Source of the DNA: Valencia hispanica
Taxonomy: Eukaryota > Chordata > Actinopteri > Cyprinodontiformes > Valenciidae
Length of the DNA stretch: 64,000 bases
Direction of reading: 5' to 3'
Assembly: GCA_963556495.2 (NCBI GenBank)
Contig: OY747702.1
Coordinates: 23,611,403 to 23,675,402 of the forward strand
Below, piece by piece: positions 1-14,400 of this stretch; position 1 is the first letter of the stretch, and every line of letters starts with the position of its first letter. The position numbers and the translations under genes were made by a program. The notes under the pieces were generated by a model. It did no database searches, was not told the DNA's origin, and was given only the letters and a program-made list of their open reading frames with translations.

Positions 1-3000
1 ACATAGTTTACCTTGGCTGTGCAGGGATAGTCGGTGCTGAGGTACGGTGGTCCTGCTGCCTCCTGAAGAGAACCCACTGTCCACCACTGTCGCCCCTCCC
101 CTCCTTCCCGCTCTCGGATTAGGTATCCACTGACGCTGCGGCGCACTCTGGCGCTGCATGTGAACTCACTGTGCAGTTGTGCATAGAGCAACGTAGTTTT
201 TTTTTAATTCATTTATTATTAAATTCAATTACGAAAACATAACCAAAAGTGATTAGATGTTCACATTTTTGGTGATATTACGCATGCATACGACCGGAAC
301 GTTCCAGTCAATACTTTAGGTGCTTAAAAACGCAAAACTGACGCGTTTCCACGGCGACTTTGATGGTTTGAACTGTGCGTGGGAGCTGCAGTTTGATTAT
401 CACACGGCGCAGCTGTAAGAGCTGGCCTGCTCTATTTCTGTCGCGTCAGGAGTCCATTCCAGTAAACTGGTGAGAGACACGCCAGCAGAGCTGAAGGGGG
501 GGTTGTGCAAAGAGAAACAGAGAGACAATGTCAAGACACTCAAGTTTCATAAATGTACTTTCTAGATTTGGTTCTTCCAGGGGAGCCACAGACACTGATA
601 GAAACCACTGATGTGTGTGACGTTAAAAATGTTTTTCCACGTTGTTACTTGTGAACCCTTCTTGTGTTTGTCCTTAATATGAACTCACTTCATGCATTTA
701 GTTCAATTCCTCAGAAGAGATGATGTGAAACAAGAGGTGACTCATGACACGCTTTCATATAGTCCGGTACTCCAAATGGCACCAGCATGACTAAATGGGT
801 CTTGTTCTGCTTCTGCTGCGAAAAGTAACGTTTATATTAACACTGTTTCTAGATGCAGTATGTAGGCTATCTACAAATTATTCAGTCACGCTTGCAGAAA
901 AGAGGAGGATGCTATCTTTTCCTCGTCCTTTTGGGAGGCTACGTCAGCCATGGACAGAGCAGAGGGAGGCACTGAAAATGAAAGCTGAGACCAGCCTGGT
1001 TTGACAAATCAGGTGTTTTCCACCCGACTGGTACATTTTAGCTACTTTTGAATCACATCTTTCAAAATGTGTCTCCTAAACTCAAAATTAAAGTAAGTTG
1101 TTTTAAAACTGCACAGAGGAAGACTTTAATTTGTACTTTAGATCATTTGACATAAGTGGTTTGCACTTTGAGTGATTCAAATGTGACGCTTCTGTTGGTC
1201 AAAGATGAGTGACTTTGAGATTACAAGTGATGAACTCAGTGTCAGTCAACTATCAACAGGCCGTGATCTTCTAACAAATAGATGTGTGAAATCAATCAGT
1301 AGCGACCTGATGGATAAAAAAATCATTCAGGATTACGTTTATGAATGTGCTTGTACAGACTGAAAGATCTTCACGGTTGGCTGTATAAGGATTGGTAAAT
1401 CTGATGTAGTCACTCATTTAAGCATCGGCTATTTTTTGTCTCCTTAAAGCATTATTACTGAGTGGTAAATAGTCATTAGCTCAATATCTGCTTTGAGTAA
1501 TTTTGGTCAACATTATCTTTCTAACTGGATGTCTACTAAACACAAAACCAGCTACTTAATGTGCTAAATAACTATTCTATGACCGAGCCCCTCCATATCC
1601 AATGTAAGCTGGACGATAATAGTAAAACAGTGGAAGGTACAGTGTCTTATGTGTGCACTACCATTCATCTTTTTAAAAAAAGCTTTTGGAGGGTGTAAGA
1701 GATAAACACACAAATAAAATATTTATGTTAGAATTGGAAATACTTTCAAGATCAGCATCAGCTATTAGTACAGAAACATTTGTGTGAGAAAACAAACTTC
1801 AGCAAAGTTTTTCTGAAACAGACGCTAGTAAAAGTGACCCCAAAATAGATCTCATTCTCATACTGCACAATTAGATGTCAAGCTGGTGACCCCAAGTGAT
1901 TGTTGTCAACTAAGGTAAAACAGTGTAGTTTGTAATTTTAAAAATTATTTCCTTGATAATTATCAGTTTATTACACTTTTATCAATCAAGAGATGCACAA
2001 CCACTTTAGTTGAATTTTCTTTTTATTTCAAATTGATGTTCATGTGCAACATGCTCCATTCTCAACGAAGTGCCCAGTTTTTAAACAAATTCAACGATCC
2101 TTGTTTCTATTTGTCTTTGAATTGCCATTTTCATCCTAATGACGTTTTGATTCGATTATTGGACCCATGGTGGTTTATAAATATCTTCTGTGATTCCCTT
2201 CTAATGCTGCCTAAGAAATGTGGACTTGGTGAAGCGACATAGGGTATTACTACACAACACAGAAATAAATACCTGGCATGTACTAAATAAAATACAACAG
2301 GTAAAAAGATGAGAAATTCATTTTTGGCTTAATTCTTCAACACAACACGAGACCCTCTTGCTGTGAAGCAGCGACGTCAAAAACTTAAACATAAGCTGAG
2401 CTAGAAAGTGAAACAAAAAATGTATTAACAATATTTACTAAGTATGATGGTATAGTGATTCAGCATCCTCAGACATAGCATGAGTTAAAAGCACTGAAAA
2501 GAAAAGACAAAATACATGATCGGAGAAAAAAATAACCTAGTCAACATGTATATGTGGGTCCCCTATAGATATTTCTCAGGCTTGATAGGTACAAAGTGGG
2601 CCTGGACTGACAGTAGGCTCCTCGTAAGCTGGGAACACTATGAAAGTCTGTGCTGTGTCACTGATGGGTCTAACTTATCCAGCATTAAACCCATACAGGA
2701 AATTAACAGGGGAAAATTATGTAACCAATGAAACATTCCACATTATTCAACCTACTGAATAACAGAAATGTAAATGTGGGCTGGGAAGGCAGTGGGATTT
2801 TTTTTTTTTTACAAACTGTAAATGCAGTCCTTATACAAGTTTCTGATCTGTATGTCTTTTTGCTCTTTTTCCAGAATCATACTTCATTTTTCTTTCGGCA
2901 GCGTTGAAATCAAGACAATACCACATGTGGGAAAGACTGACTGTGGCAGGGAAGCTCCAGAGATGAGAAGTTTTTGTTGTATACTGACCTCTTCTGCTTT

Positions 3001-4980
3001 CAAACAGCACTGCACTCGTAACCGGAGAGCATGGTCAGAGTGAAAAATACTAAATATATTTGGATGAAAACTTGAAATCATATTTATAATAAAGATTAAA
3101 GATACTATGTTTTATTGAGTAACCTTAAATGTTTTAATTCTGCCTCTATCTTTTTTTTCTTTTACATATATTTAAACTTTTATTTAATTTGACAGTAAAT
3201 GTGGACATCAGCTTTTTCCCGTGAGCAAAAACAGATTAAATCTCTGATATTTTCCAAAAGTCCTCACTCCAGCACAAATAAACAACCTTTAAAGAAAAGC
3301 CATGAAAATACATCAGATGAAGATTTCTCAAACATTAGTGCTATTCTGAAAAGAATTTACATTTCACAGTTCTCACTCTGCCTCCAATAATGAGCACATT
3401 ATGACCCAAACTGGTCGGGAGTAAGAAAGGCTACTTTGTGAGTAACTCTATTGAGTAGGAGGGTCAAGCAGGCCAGTCTTATACATATGGCAGCAATGTT
3501 CCTTCATCCCAGCCACCAGCACGGTTATCTGTGTTGTCTGTGTCGTGCCGGCACAGACCAGTGGCTGCTCCTCGTTGGACCGGAGATAAAGGTAAAGAGC
3601 CTGTGTGTCTGCAAAGGAAGTCGGATTTAAAACCTCAGCATCAAAACGAATCAGTGTATTCTGCTGGTAAACTGTCTCTGATAAGAGTTCTGTCTAATTT
3701 GCTTTTAATGCACAAGAAAGAGCCATAAATTTTGCATTAGAGAATATTAGTTGAGGGTCAACAGGATCATGATTAGCCGTGTGATCATAAAGCTGCTGAT
3801 CACGTGTGTAGATGCTGTTATTTAGTTAAGCATTACCCCTTGTCTCTTTGAAAATGGTATCTCAGCTGGAGAGATCCGGCCTGAGTGCAGATTTGGTCAC
3901 AGGTACTTTGACCATCCTGCCTTCCTGCTTGCCTCCTTTCTGCCTGTTGAAGTGAATGCCAGGAGGGATTAGGTGAGCTGAAATCCCATGATGGGAGACG
4001 AGAAGGTAAATGCTACCTCTAAGAGAGCAGCTCCACAGCCCGCCGCATACATGAGCCATGAAAGCTGCTTTGTCCTCTACTAAAAAGGGGGAAAAAAAAG
4101 AAAAACCTCTCAGGGGCTGAAAGCCTGGCGAGCTTACTTTCTTTAGGTTAGAGATGGAAGCACGGATCCTGAGAGGCGAGAAGCAAACAACACACTCAGA
4201 GGATACAATGTAGGTTTGCAAATCTAATCAAGGAAGGCGAATGCTGGGAATGTGCTGTTCCTTCACAGGTTTCTTGCTCTTTTCCAGGTAGACAAAGTCT
4301 TAGAAGTGTGGACCTTGAAATATTGAATTATCTGGAAGGCATTATCAACAGAAGTTTATCAAAGTTGCAACAGTATAATTATAAATATCCAACAGGAAAT
4401 AGGGAAAAGCTGTCGCCATTATTTTTGTGCTTATCCTCCTGTAAATAAAGTGACGGTCCTTATTAAAGTCAACAAATGTATTCTAGTTTAAATTCTTTAT
4501 ATTTAATCCCACATAATCCAGTGAAAACTAGTATTTGACAAGTAAATCCTTTATGATCTAACATATTTATTCCATTTCTGCTTTCGTTTTTTCACACAGT
4601 ACCACTCAGATATAGCCATTTTCTACTCCCAACACCAATAGAAATCAAAGGAAAAAGCATGTATTAACCTGTTTGGACATTTTATTTGCATTTGATTACT
4701 TGTTTTTCCCTCATTTGTTTTCAGAAGTGATTGATTAGTACCTGAAACAGTGACCTGAGCAGCTACACTATCTCTGACGTGATAACTGCATGATTGGCTG
4801 GAGATCATTTTGAAAGACAACAACATTTTTTTAAAGCTACTTAGAGAAGTAATAGCGCATACAACCAATGACTGATTAAAGGGCAATCGGTGAACAGGGC
4901 GTAGTTTTCTGTCCTGTGGAGAGGAAAGAAAATTCCAGGCATCAGCACTATCATATCTTGGGGAGATAATGGAGGTCACT
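1..4980. other. Upstream flank of slc7a2, no gene recognised
   Basis: I see no exon with recognisable protein homology here. The first ~180 bases are GC-richer than the rest. Read on the minus strand, the first few bases contain a possible splice donor (CCAAG then GTAAAC), which could belong to a 5' exon of a neighbour transcribed leftwards. The remainder is AT-rich without clear repeats. Short open frames here (up to ~119 codons) have no recognisable domain and look like chance. Confidence 0.5.
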
Positions 4981-4988
4981 TATAAAAG
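4981..4988 (+). promoter_or_regulatory. slc7a2: Candidate TATA box for slc7a2
   Basis: TATAAAAG lies 450 bases upstream of the slc7a2 start codon. About 80 bases downstream is a strong splice donor (GTGAGT at 5071), so a start site near 5011 would give a short untranslated first exon. This is position and motif only; no transcript was available. Confidence 0.4.
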
Positions 4989-5010
4989 AAATATATAGTT
5001 TTAAGGGAAT

Positions 5011-5070
5011 GACGGATCCTGTCGTGTCTAATCCTCTCAGCACATCTGTGAGGCAGAAACCTACAGAGAC
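5011..5070 (+). other. slc7a2: Candidate 5' untranslated exon of slc7a2
   Basis: About 30 bases after the TATAAAAG motif begins a stretch that ends in a near-perfect donor (GAC then GTGAGT). It could splice to the acceptor CCCCAG at 5417-5422, just before the start codon at 5431. The transcription start is assumed from TATA spacing. Confidence 0.35.
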
Positions 5071-5430
5071 GTGAGTGTTTTGTTTTCTTTCTTTTATTCT
5101 CTGAAGTATTTTATATGTCCTCTAAAGGCCTTTCTGTTATGGTGTTCTCAGAAAACTTTACTTGTTTTTACATTTCTTTGTAGATTTCTCCCATTTTTTC
5201 CTATGAACAAATGATACCATGTACATAAATCAGTGATGTTTCTTGATAGGAAGAGCTGACCTGGCAATCATTTACAGACACATCCACTGATCTGCCCATC
5301 CTATTTTACTCCTCTCCCCTCAATCTTTCACCAATTTGCTTTGTCTGTCTTGACAACATCAACTTGCTCTCCCGCCTGTGGCTTCTCATATAATCTCCTC
5401 ACTATCCTGATCCAAACCCCAGACAGAAGC

Positions 5431-8400
5431 ATGCCGTGCGGTGTGGTCAAGTCCTTTTTGGTGAGCCTTTCTCGCAGGAAGCCCATCGAGCCCGATGGGG
5501 AAGAGTCCACCTTTAACCGATGCCTAACCACCCTGGATCTGATCGCCCTGGGTGTAGGGAGCACCCTAGGAGCTGGGGTCTACGTTCTCTCCGGAGAGGT
5601 GGCCAGAGACACTGCAGGACCCAGCATTATCATTTCTTTCTTCATCGCAGCCTTGGCGTCTATCTTTGCCGGACTGTGCTATGCAGAGTTTGGATCCAGG
5701 GTTCCCAAAACGGGCTCAGCTTACCTTTACAGCTATGTGACTGTTGGTGAGCTGCTGGCTTTTATCACTGGCTGGAATCTGCTACTCTCCTATGTCATTG
5801 GTAAGTATTATACTCTTTATTCAAATGTAATTTCATAAAAGTCTTATTTTTATATTTGTCTTAAATAATGCTGACTTCTTTTTACCTGTGCTTAGAGAAT
5901 ATTTTATTCACTGGCTTTTACTCTTGGGATTTTCATCAGAACTAGTACTTTTTAATTTCAAAAACAGATTACCTTTCTTTTAATGCAATCTCTAAGAACA
6001 CTTGAACCCATGAATGATCAACAACTCTTTGACCTTTCACCACCTCAGAAGCAAATTCTCAAAAGCTCATGTTTTCCCACTTGATTAAGCAGCAGTGCTT
6101 TAATGGCACAATGGGAAGGAAATGTTCAATCCAAATTATCTTTTTATGACAGCACTAAAATGGTGACTAAGGATGATTATTTTTGGCCCATTTTTCTGCT
6201 CAGGGACATCAAGTGTTGCTCTGGCATGGAGTGGGACATTTGATGACCTGATTGGGGGTGTCATATCCAAGTACTTTGAGGAAAATGCATCCATGGGCGT
6301 GTCTGGATTGGCGACTTATCCAGATGTCTTTGCGGCTGGTCTCATCTTGCTGCTCTCAGGTACAAACTGATGATGCTTAATTAATACAAGAAAATAAATT
6401 GTCTCTCAATTAAAATGGTTAACAAAAATCTGCTTTGTATGAAGGCGTATTGGCGTTTGGGGTGAAAGAGTCAACAACCATCAACAAGATTTTCACGGGG
6501 ATCAACATCTTAGTGCTGCTGTTTGTGATCATCTCTGGATTTATCAAGGGGAACATCTCCAACTGGCAGATCAGTGAAGAGAGTCTGATAAATGCCACAG
6601 CACAATTCAAGTAAGAGCAAAGATAAATGTAACCCCATCATGGCTGTGAGGGCCGTAAAAGCTGCTGGGTTGAGAACAAACCAATGTGGGTTATTTTACT
6701 AACTCAGTCATGGGTCAATTAGGTCCAATTGTCATTTTGTTTGACCTAACACAGCAGGATTGGGTCATGGTTTTGACCCGGGATACTGGGTTAGGGGTTC
6801 AACCCAAGTCACTAATGTCTAATGTCTGAAGCCACAAAAGAGGTAGGTTTAGAGGTAAGAGAGGTTAAACAGCATAATCCATAAACTGGAATAATAAAAA
6901 AGTAATATTGTGATTAAAATTAATCGTTTATTTTGACTCATACTCTTCATTATAAATGATCAGATTAAAACAACAAAAAACAAGTTTGGGGTCAATTTGC
7001 CATGTACCCCCTTGTCCACATCCATTACCATTGTAAACACAACTTTTAACAACCATGTACTTTTACTAAAGCGTTTATATTTATTTTGCTTTGTAGTTAC
7101 GTTTTTTCATGAACTATTGGGATAAATGGTCAAAATTCTCAAATGATCACTGTATTATAGACCAGTTGTCCTATCAATTATTGTTTTATGGCTATGACTG
7201 CTAATCAAACAAAAACAACTCTAACCTCAAAGTAGTAAACAGTATTTATTGGAGTAATATAACCGATTTTGTTTTACACTAGACTATGAGGAGAAGATAG
7301 AAAATAACTTTAAGAAGTTGGTTGCCAAAACGGATACAAAATGTTGACCTTGAGAAGTAAAAATGTATCCATGATTAGAAGGAAGCGTCCCATCAGAGAC
7401 AGCACTACTTCATACCTGAAAAGGTTGGCTAAAAACAATAGATATGGCGAAATAGATAAATGAATAGCAGCTAACATTGTCTACTAATGAGCCTAACAAG
7501 TTTCTGTTTATATTGACTTTATGATCAGCTCTTTGGTTAAAGTGTGAATGTGAATGTGAAGAAAAATTAGTCTCCTTATAGTTTTTTTTCTAGGTGACTG
7601 ACCCAAAAATATATCTGACAGCAGATGAAGTGTGAGTACTAATCAGATCTTTAGCAAATCTACAAAAAGTCTCACAAAGACATGACACTGGACCTGCATC
7701 AACATTCAGTTGGAGTTTGGCACCGGAAGCTCTTTGTCAGACCAAAAATACTATTTTAAAGGTTATGTTAAAGAATCCTGAACCAATGTTGTCTTTATAA
7801 CAGGTTGCTTGTGTCAAAATATCTATCTTTCATCTTATTTCAAACTGTCTTTATGTTAGGTTGTCTTGGCGTTTAGGTTTAGTTGCCTTTTTATTTTTAA
7901 ATCATTTTATACGTCTGAATTAATTAGTTGAAGTAGTAAAATGTAAATCCCACCCAAAAAACTCGCTCTCTGAAAATGCTCAAATACTGGACTGAAAATT
8001 AGTCGAAATTGGCCGAAGTCCAAAATAATAAAAAGAATAAAGAAACATTGATCAAGAACACTTTCAACAATTCCAAGTCTACCTGGCTTCTTGAAATGAT
8101 ATTGTAAAGAAATAAACAATGAGTCAAGAGTATTGTGTAGCATTGTAAATACAGCAGTATTGCCTTCCTTGTTGTCTGAATGTAAGTGAACATACAATCA
8201 TGCCCTCTCTTCATGCAGCAACCTGAGCGATACCGTCAATGTAACAAGCATATACGGAGTGGGGGGATTTTTCCCTTATGGCTTCAGCGGCACCTTGGCT
8301 GGAGCTGCAACATGTTTCTATGCTTTCGTTGGATTTGACTGCATTGCTACAACAGGTAAAAGGAGGATTTTTCCTCTTAGAACCGTATCATCTGAACGTT

Positions 8401-11400
8401 TGATCATACAAGTAAAACACAGATAATTAACTTTTTAGCACAATAAAACAAAATATTACTGCTTTATTTAGCACTGCTGATACCTTTTGAATGATGTTGT
8501 AAAGTTAAACAAGAAAAGCCATAAAATATATCAGTAAAACTGTGATAAGGGTCTTGATGTGATAAAGGATACTTTAGTAGACCTGCATGATTAAACGGTG
8601 ACTTTACAACATATTTAGACTATAAAGCACTTTACAATGCTCTGCAGTTACCTGTTCGGTTTGCAAAAGAGAACTCCCAATAAGGATTGCTGCAGCAGTC
8701 ATGAAGCCTCTGTATTTATCACACAGCACATCTCTTCTTCCTTTTTTTAGGTGAGGAGGTGAAAAACCCTCAGAAATCTGTCCCTGTGGGCATTGTGGCT
8801 TCACTTCTGATATGCTTCCTGGCCTACTTTGCTGTGTCTGCTGCCCTTACCTTGATGATGCCCTACTACATGCTCAACGAGAAGAGCCCCCTGCCCGTGG
8901 CCTTTGAATACGTTGGCTGGGGACCCGCCAAATACGCCGTGGCAGTGGGATCGCTGTGTGCCCTGTCCACCAGGTCTGAAACCTCCCTGAGAAACACGGC
9001 TGAGGCCATGTGTTGTCAGCACTCAAGCTAAACAGTGTCCAAGAAAAACATTGCATCGCATGCACTAGAAAAACATTTCTGAGGGTAGTTTGCAAATGTC
9101 AGTTGGAAATGTATAATAATATGTGGTCCCTGTATTTTTAAGGGATTGTCTGAGCCATGCACAGCAAAACTTTAAATGCATGTGGTCAGTGGAGTTCAAA
9201 TGCACCTTTTGGTTTTAGACATGTATGGAGAGTTCAATGATTATGTGCGTCCACAGCTTATGCTGCATTTGATGTGCCTCAATAGTTGTGACCCCGGCCT
9301 CGACATGACATTCAGCTGAGTTCAGCATGTTGGAAAACCAGTGGAGTTTTCACATTTCTGTGATTAGTGACCTATAGTTAACTATTGTAAGCAAGACTAG
9401 CTGATAACACGTGTTTTTCACCTTTTTATGCAATCAAACACTAAAGGACATATAAAAATGGTAAAGTACAAGCTTCAATTAGTGGATTCCAGCAAGTTTC
9501 ATGATGTTTGATATGTGAGCCATATTGTGCATGAACTTGGGGTTGGTGTCAGACTCGATATTTCAACTTTAGCTGAAATTTTTCAGACACAGCATTTTGA
9601 TTTCCAAGGACAGATTGAAAGCACTATTTAGTTTTGGTGGTTCAAGCTAAATTATTATGCATTTATGAGGCCAAGAAAGAGTCCCAGATTTTTGTTAACA
9701 ATGTTTTCAAATACCGTGTTTTGGGGCTACCGTTGACAGTCACAAAAATAAAAGATGCTAAAGAAATGATAGAAACATAGTGAGTGCTTAAACAATGGTC
9801 ACTGCTCATGTCAGTTTGCACAGGGGTCAAAATAAAGAATGCTGACCAAGTAAGCTTTATTCAAATCAAGCAAAATCAATGGGAACAATCAGTCTTTCTG
9901 TTTGTGAGGCCCAAACAGCCATAATGGTGTTGTTGTTTTTTGACCCTGATTACATTTCTCTCTGCAGCCTGCTGGGCTCCATGTTCCCAATGCCTCGGGT
10001 GCTCTTCGCCATGGCAAGAGATGGGCTGCTTTTCCAGCCTTTGACCAAAGTCACTGCAAAGGGCAGTCCTGCTATAGCTACCATATCATCTGGAGTTGTG
10101 GCAGGTACAGAAAATACGGCTGTTCTTAAACGTTTGTGCTGAGGTTAATGACCTGAACTCAAAGTGGCATTGTTTCTCTCTACGTTTATATCTTCAGCCA
10201 TCATGGCTCTCCTGTTCGACCTGGAAGCCCTGGTGGAAATGATGTCCATTGGTACTCTGTTTGCTTACACACTTGTAGCAATATGCATCCTGATACTGAG
10301 GTACATTTATTTGTTTTGACCAGAGATGCAGAAATGTTTGGCCAGTTTCCAATGTCTTTTTCTAAATGTTTGACCTGCACATCCCAAATTGAACTGATCC
10401 TGATTTCTCTTTAAGAACAATAACAAAAGGCTAAACATAAGAACAGCACTAAATAAAAATAAGCCTTCATGCTGCAGGTGGTCATTAAATATTTATATTA
10501 GGAATAAAAAGTGGTGTGACACAGTGTGTGTAAATTGGCTTGAGCATCCTATATTGGTGATTAGCATGTTAAGCAATGTGTTACTAAAAAAGCAGTCTCT
10601 GTGTGTTTTCTATAAAAAAAAATGTAGATATTTACCCTAACTCTGACATTTCTGAAAGTCTACCAACATATCCACTTTAATGGCAGACAAATCTCAGATG
10701 GATAAAACAGAGCAACTTTGCTGTTCTCTGTCCAGCCTTTCTTCACACCTTAGAAAATAGTTTTCTTTGATGTACAGTGGCTTGCGAAAGTATTCGGCCC
10801 CCTTGAACTTTTCCACATTTTGTCACATTACAGCCACAAACATGTATCAATTTTATTGGAATTCCACGTAGAAGACCAATACAAAGTGGTGTACATGTGA
10901 GAAGTGGAACAAAAATCATACATGAATCCAAATTGTTTTTACAAATAAATATCTGAAAAGTGGGGTGTGCGTAATTATTCAGCCCCCTTTGGTCTGAGTG
11001 CAGTCAGTTGCCCATAGACATTGTCTGATGAGTGCTAATGACTAAATAGAGCGCACCTGTGTGTAATCTAATGTCTAAGTAATCTAAGTTATTGAGAAAT
11101 TTAAAGCAGGTTTAGGCTACAAAAAGATTTCCCAAGCCTTGAACATCCCACGGAGCACTGTTCAAGCAATCATTCAGAAATGGAAGGAGTATGGCACAAC
11201 TGTAAACCTACCAAGACAAGGCCGTCCACCTAAACTCACAGGCCGAACAAGGAGAGCGCTGATCAGAAATGCAGCCAAGAGGCCCATGGTGACTCTGGAG
11301 GAGCTGCAGAGATCTACAGCTCAGGTGGGGGAATCTGTCCATAGGACAACTATTAGTCGTGCACTGCACAAAGTTGGCCTTTATGGAAGAGTGGCAAGAA

Positions 11401-14400
11401 GAAAGTCATTGTTAAAAGAAAACCATACGAAGTCCCGTTTGCAGTTTGCCACAAGCCATGTGGGGGACACAGCAAACATGTGGAAGAAGGTGCTCTGGTC
11501 AGATGAGACCAAAATGGAACTTTTTGGACCAAATGCAAAACGCTATGTGTGGTGGAAAACTAACACTGCACATCACTCTGAACACACCATCCCCACTGTC
11601 AAATACGGTGGTGGCAGCATCATGCTCTGGGGGTGCTTCTCTTCAGCAGGGACAGGGAAGCTGGTCAGAGTTGATGGGAAGATGGATGGAGCCAAATACA
11701 GGGCAATCTTGGAAGAAAACCTCTTGGAGTCTGCAAAAGACTTGAGACTGGGGCGGACGTTCACCTTCCAGCAGGACAACGACCCTAAACATAAAGCCAG
11801 GGCAACAATGGAATGGTTTAAAACAAAACATATCCATGTATTAGAATGGCCCAGTCAAAGTCCAGATCTAAATCCAATCGAGAATCTGTGACAAGATCTG
11901 AAAACTACTGTTCACAAACGCTGTCCATCTAATCTGACTGAGCTGGAGCTGTTTTGCAAAGAAGAATGTGCAAGAATTTAAGTCTCTAGATGTGCAAAGC
12001 TGGTAGAGACATACCCTAAAAGACTGGCAGCTGTAATTGCAGCAAAAGGTGGTTCTACAAAGTATTGACTCAGGGGGCTGAATAATTACGCACACCCCAC
12101 TTTTCAGTTATTTATTTGTAAGAAATGTTCGGAATCATGTATGATTTTCGTTCCACTTCTCATGTGTACACCACTTTGTATTGGTCTTTCACGTGGAATT
12201 CCAATAATAATAATAATTTTGCAAGCCACTGTAGCTTCTTACATCCCTGTGCTTTCACCGACCTGATTTTTAAACACCTTACTGACACTGAAAATAGCCA
12301 AATTTGAGTTCAACTACCACACAAAGAAGTGTTGTTGCTGTTGCTATCTAGAAGAGCCTAATGCATGTATCAACCTGCCAGTTAATGGTTAGGAGGGATT
12401 AAGGAAATGATCATCTGATTCCACTTACCAGACAATTTCTCTGAGCGTCTCTGCGTCTGAAACGTGCAAGTCTAAATACCTAAAAACTAAATTAAAACTC
12501 ACAATATATGCATCCTTTTTGTGTGTGTAAGGTACCAGGCAGTCCCATCTGAAGACACTGACCTGCAGATCAAAGAATCAAACTCCAAGTTTGGGTTCCT
12601 GAAGCCTCCATCATCTCCCAACTCTGTCACAGCACAAAGAGTCACACTTCTGACTATAAGCTCAGGTAAGAAATGCCAGAAGCAGTTGTTCTGAGTACTT
12701 TTTTTTCAGAATAACATTCCATTTCTAGTTCACAGTTTGATCATTATCTTCCTTTGTGTTTGTGCAGTTGTCTGTGTGGTTGCCCTGTGCGTCACCCTGA
12801 CTCAAGCCATAGATGCTCTGGTTAATGTAGAGGCATGGAGTGTGGTGCTTGTGTGCATCTTTTCCTTCATCCTGATACTCATTTTAGTCTTCATCTGGAT
12901 TCACCCACAGAATCCCACAAAGGCAACTTTTATGGTAAGAGTAGCTAAATTTCAGTTGGTTACAGCTTTTATCACACTGGTTCAAAGTTAACGGTTCAGA
13001 CTCCCAGGGAACATGTCTGAGTGATTGAGCATTTTCTTTTATTTGTATGGGTCATAGAGGAAGGCAGTGCTGCCCCTCTTTCAAGCTGATGCCAAGCACT
13101 GTCAGTCAGCTGGCTAATAGAGGCATGTCACACTTGTTTCTCTCTTACAAGACAGAAAAATATATACAGTCAAGGTCTGGAAACAAAAGGAGAGCCACCC
13201 ATCAATCTTACTTACCAGTTACAGGTAGCGCTGCTACCTGTACCTGCTAACTGGAGTTGACAAGGTACAAGTGGCATGTCTGTCTCTAAAAGATTGATGC
13301 AACACATCATGTATGCAATGCATCATTCTCTAAACAAGTTTGCACCCACACACACATGTATTGACGGAGACGTTTTCCTTTTAATACTTCTCTGTTGGCG
13401 TTACAAAGCAATTCCCCAACAGGATAGCTGGGGGTGCAGACCTTTTCTGGAGGGGTCTGCCTCCCATTGCAGTGATTATTTCAGCTTGTAAACACACATC
13501 CACTCAAGGAGCAATGGCCGACAGAGAGTGAGTTTTGATTGAGCTGGAAAGCTTTTTAATAAAGTGTAGCTCATTGAATACTTTAAAAACGCATGGAAAC
13601 AAACAAACACAATTGTCTGTTTTGTTGTTCTCTACCCATCCTGGTGCTCACAATCGCCAAAAGACCATATTTAATATATATGGGACTTGAAAAATAAAGC
13701 GTCTAGTGCTCAAAAGCTGTATTGACTACTAATTACATCCACTATTGAGCAACGTTCTGGTGAAATGATCTAGGGCTAATCTTGGGCTGACCAATCACAG
13801 ACGTGCGCGTTCGATGAATAGTTATAAAATAATATAATTAAATATTAAAATGTTAAACTGTTAAAGCCTAGTTAGCGCCATTATCTGTCGATGCAAGAAC
13901 AAATAGAGTAAAGCCCAGTTTTGGAGGTGCTGTGTGTCTCCGCACCTCCACAGACCGAGAAGTATAAACTAGGCTTTAGGATCCAGAAGACCCCAAGAAT
14001 AGTCCTTTTCCAAAAATTGACAAAACCTTTTTGGCAGCGGTGACCCTTACCAGGTGTTGACGACCCAATCAAAAATGATTTTAGTGCGCACACGGACGAA
14101 TCATCCAAGAGGTGATAAAACAACCCAGACCAACATCTAATGTATTCCAGGGATCACTTGCATTAGTTAAGATGAGTGTTAATGATTCAACATTAAGAAA
14201 GAGAATGGCTAGAAATTATATCCATGTGAGACTTTCAAGGCCACAACGCCCTTACTGCCTAAAAATAACTCCTCATGAAGGAGAAAGTTCATGACTTCAA
14301 ACTCAAGTGCAGGTCTACTCAAGTGGTTAAGCAGGAGTACAATGGTCCAAAGCAAACCAGGAAGTCCATCTCTGAATGACTCTAAAAGACAGGATTAATG

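Noticed and set aside
3862..4979. Two ~118-codon minus-strand frames
   Set aside because: No domain, no splice signals that link them, and no match to expected neighbours.
5341..5430. Upstream in-frame extension of slc7a2
   Set aside because: It has no ATG in frame and contains the probable splice acceptor; the family start MPC is at 5431.
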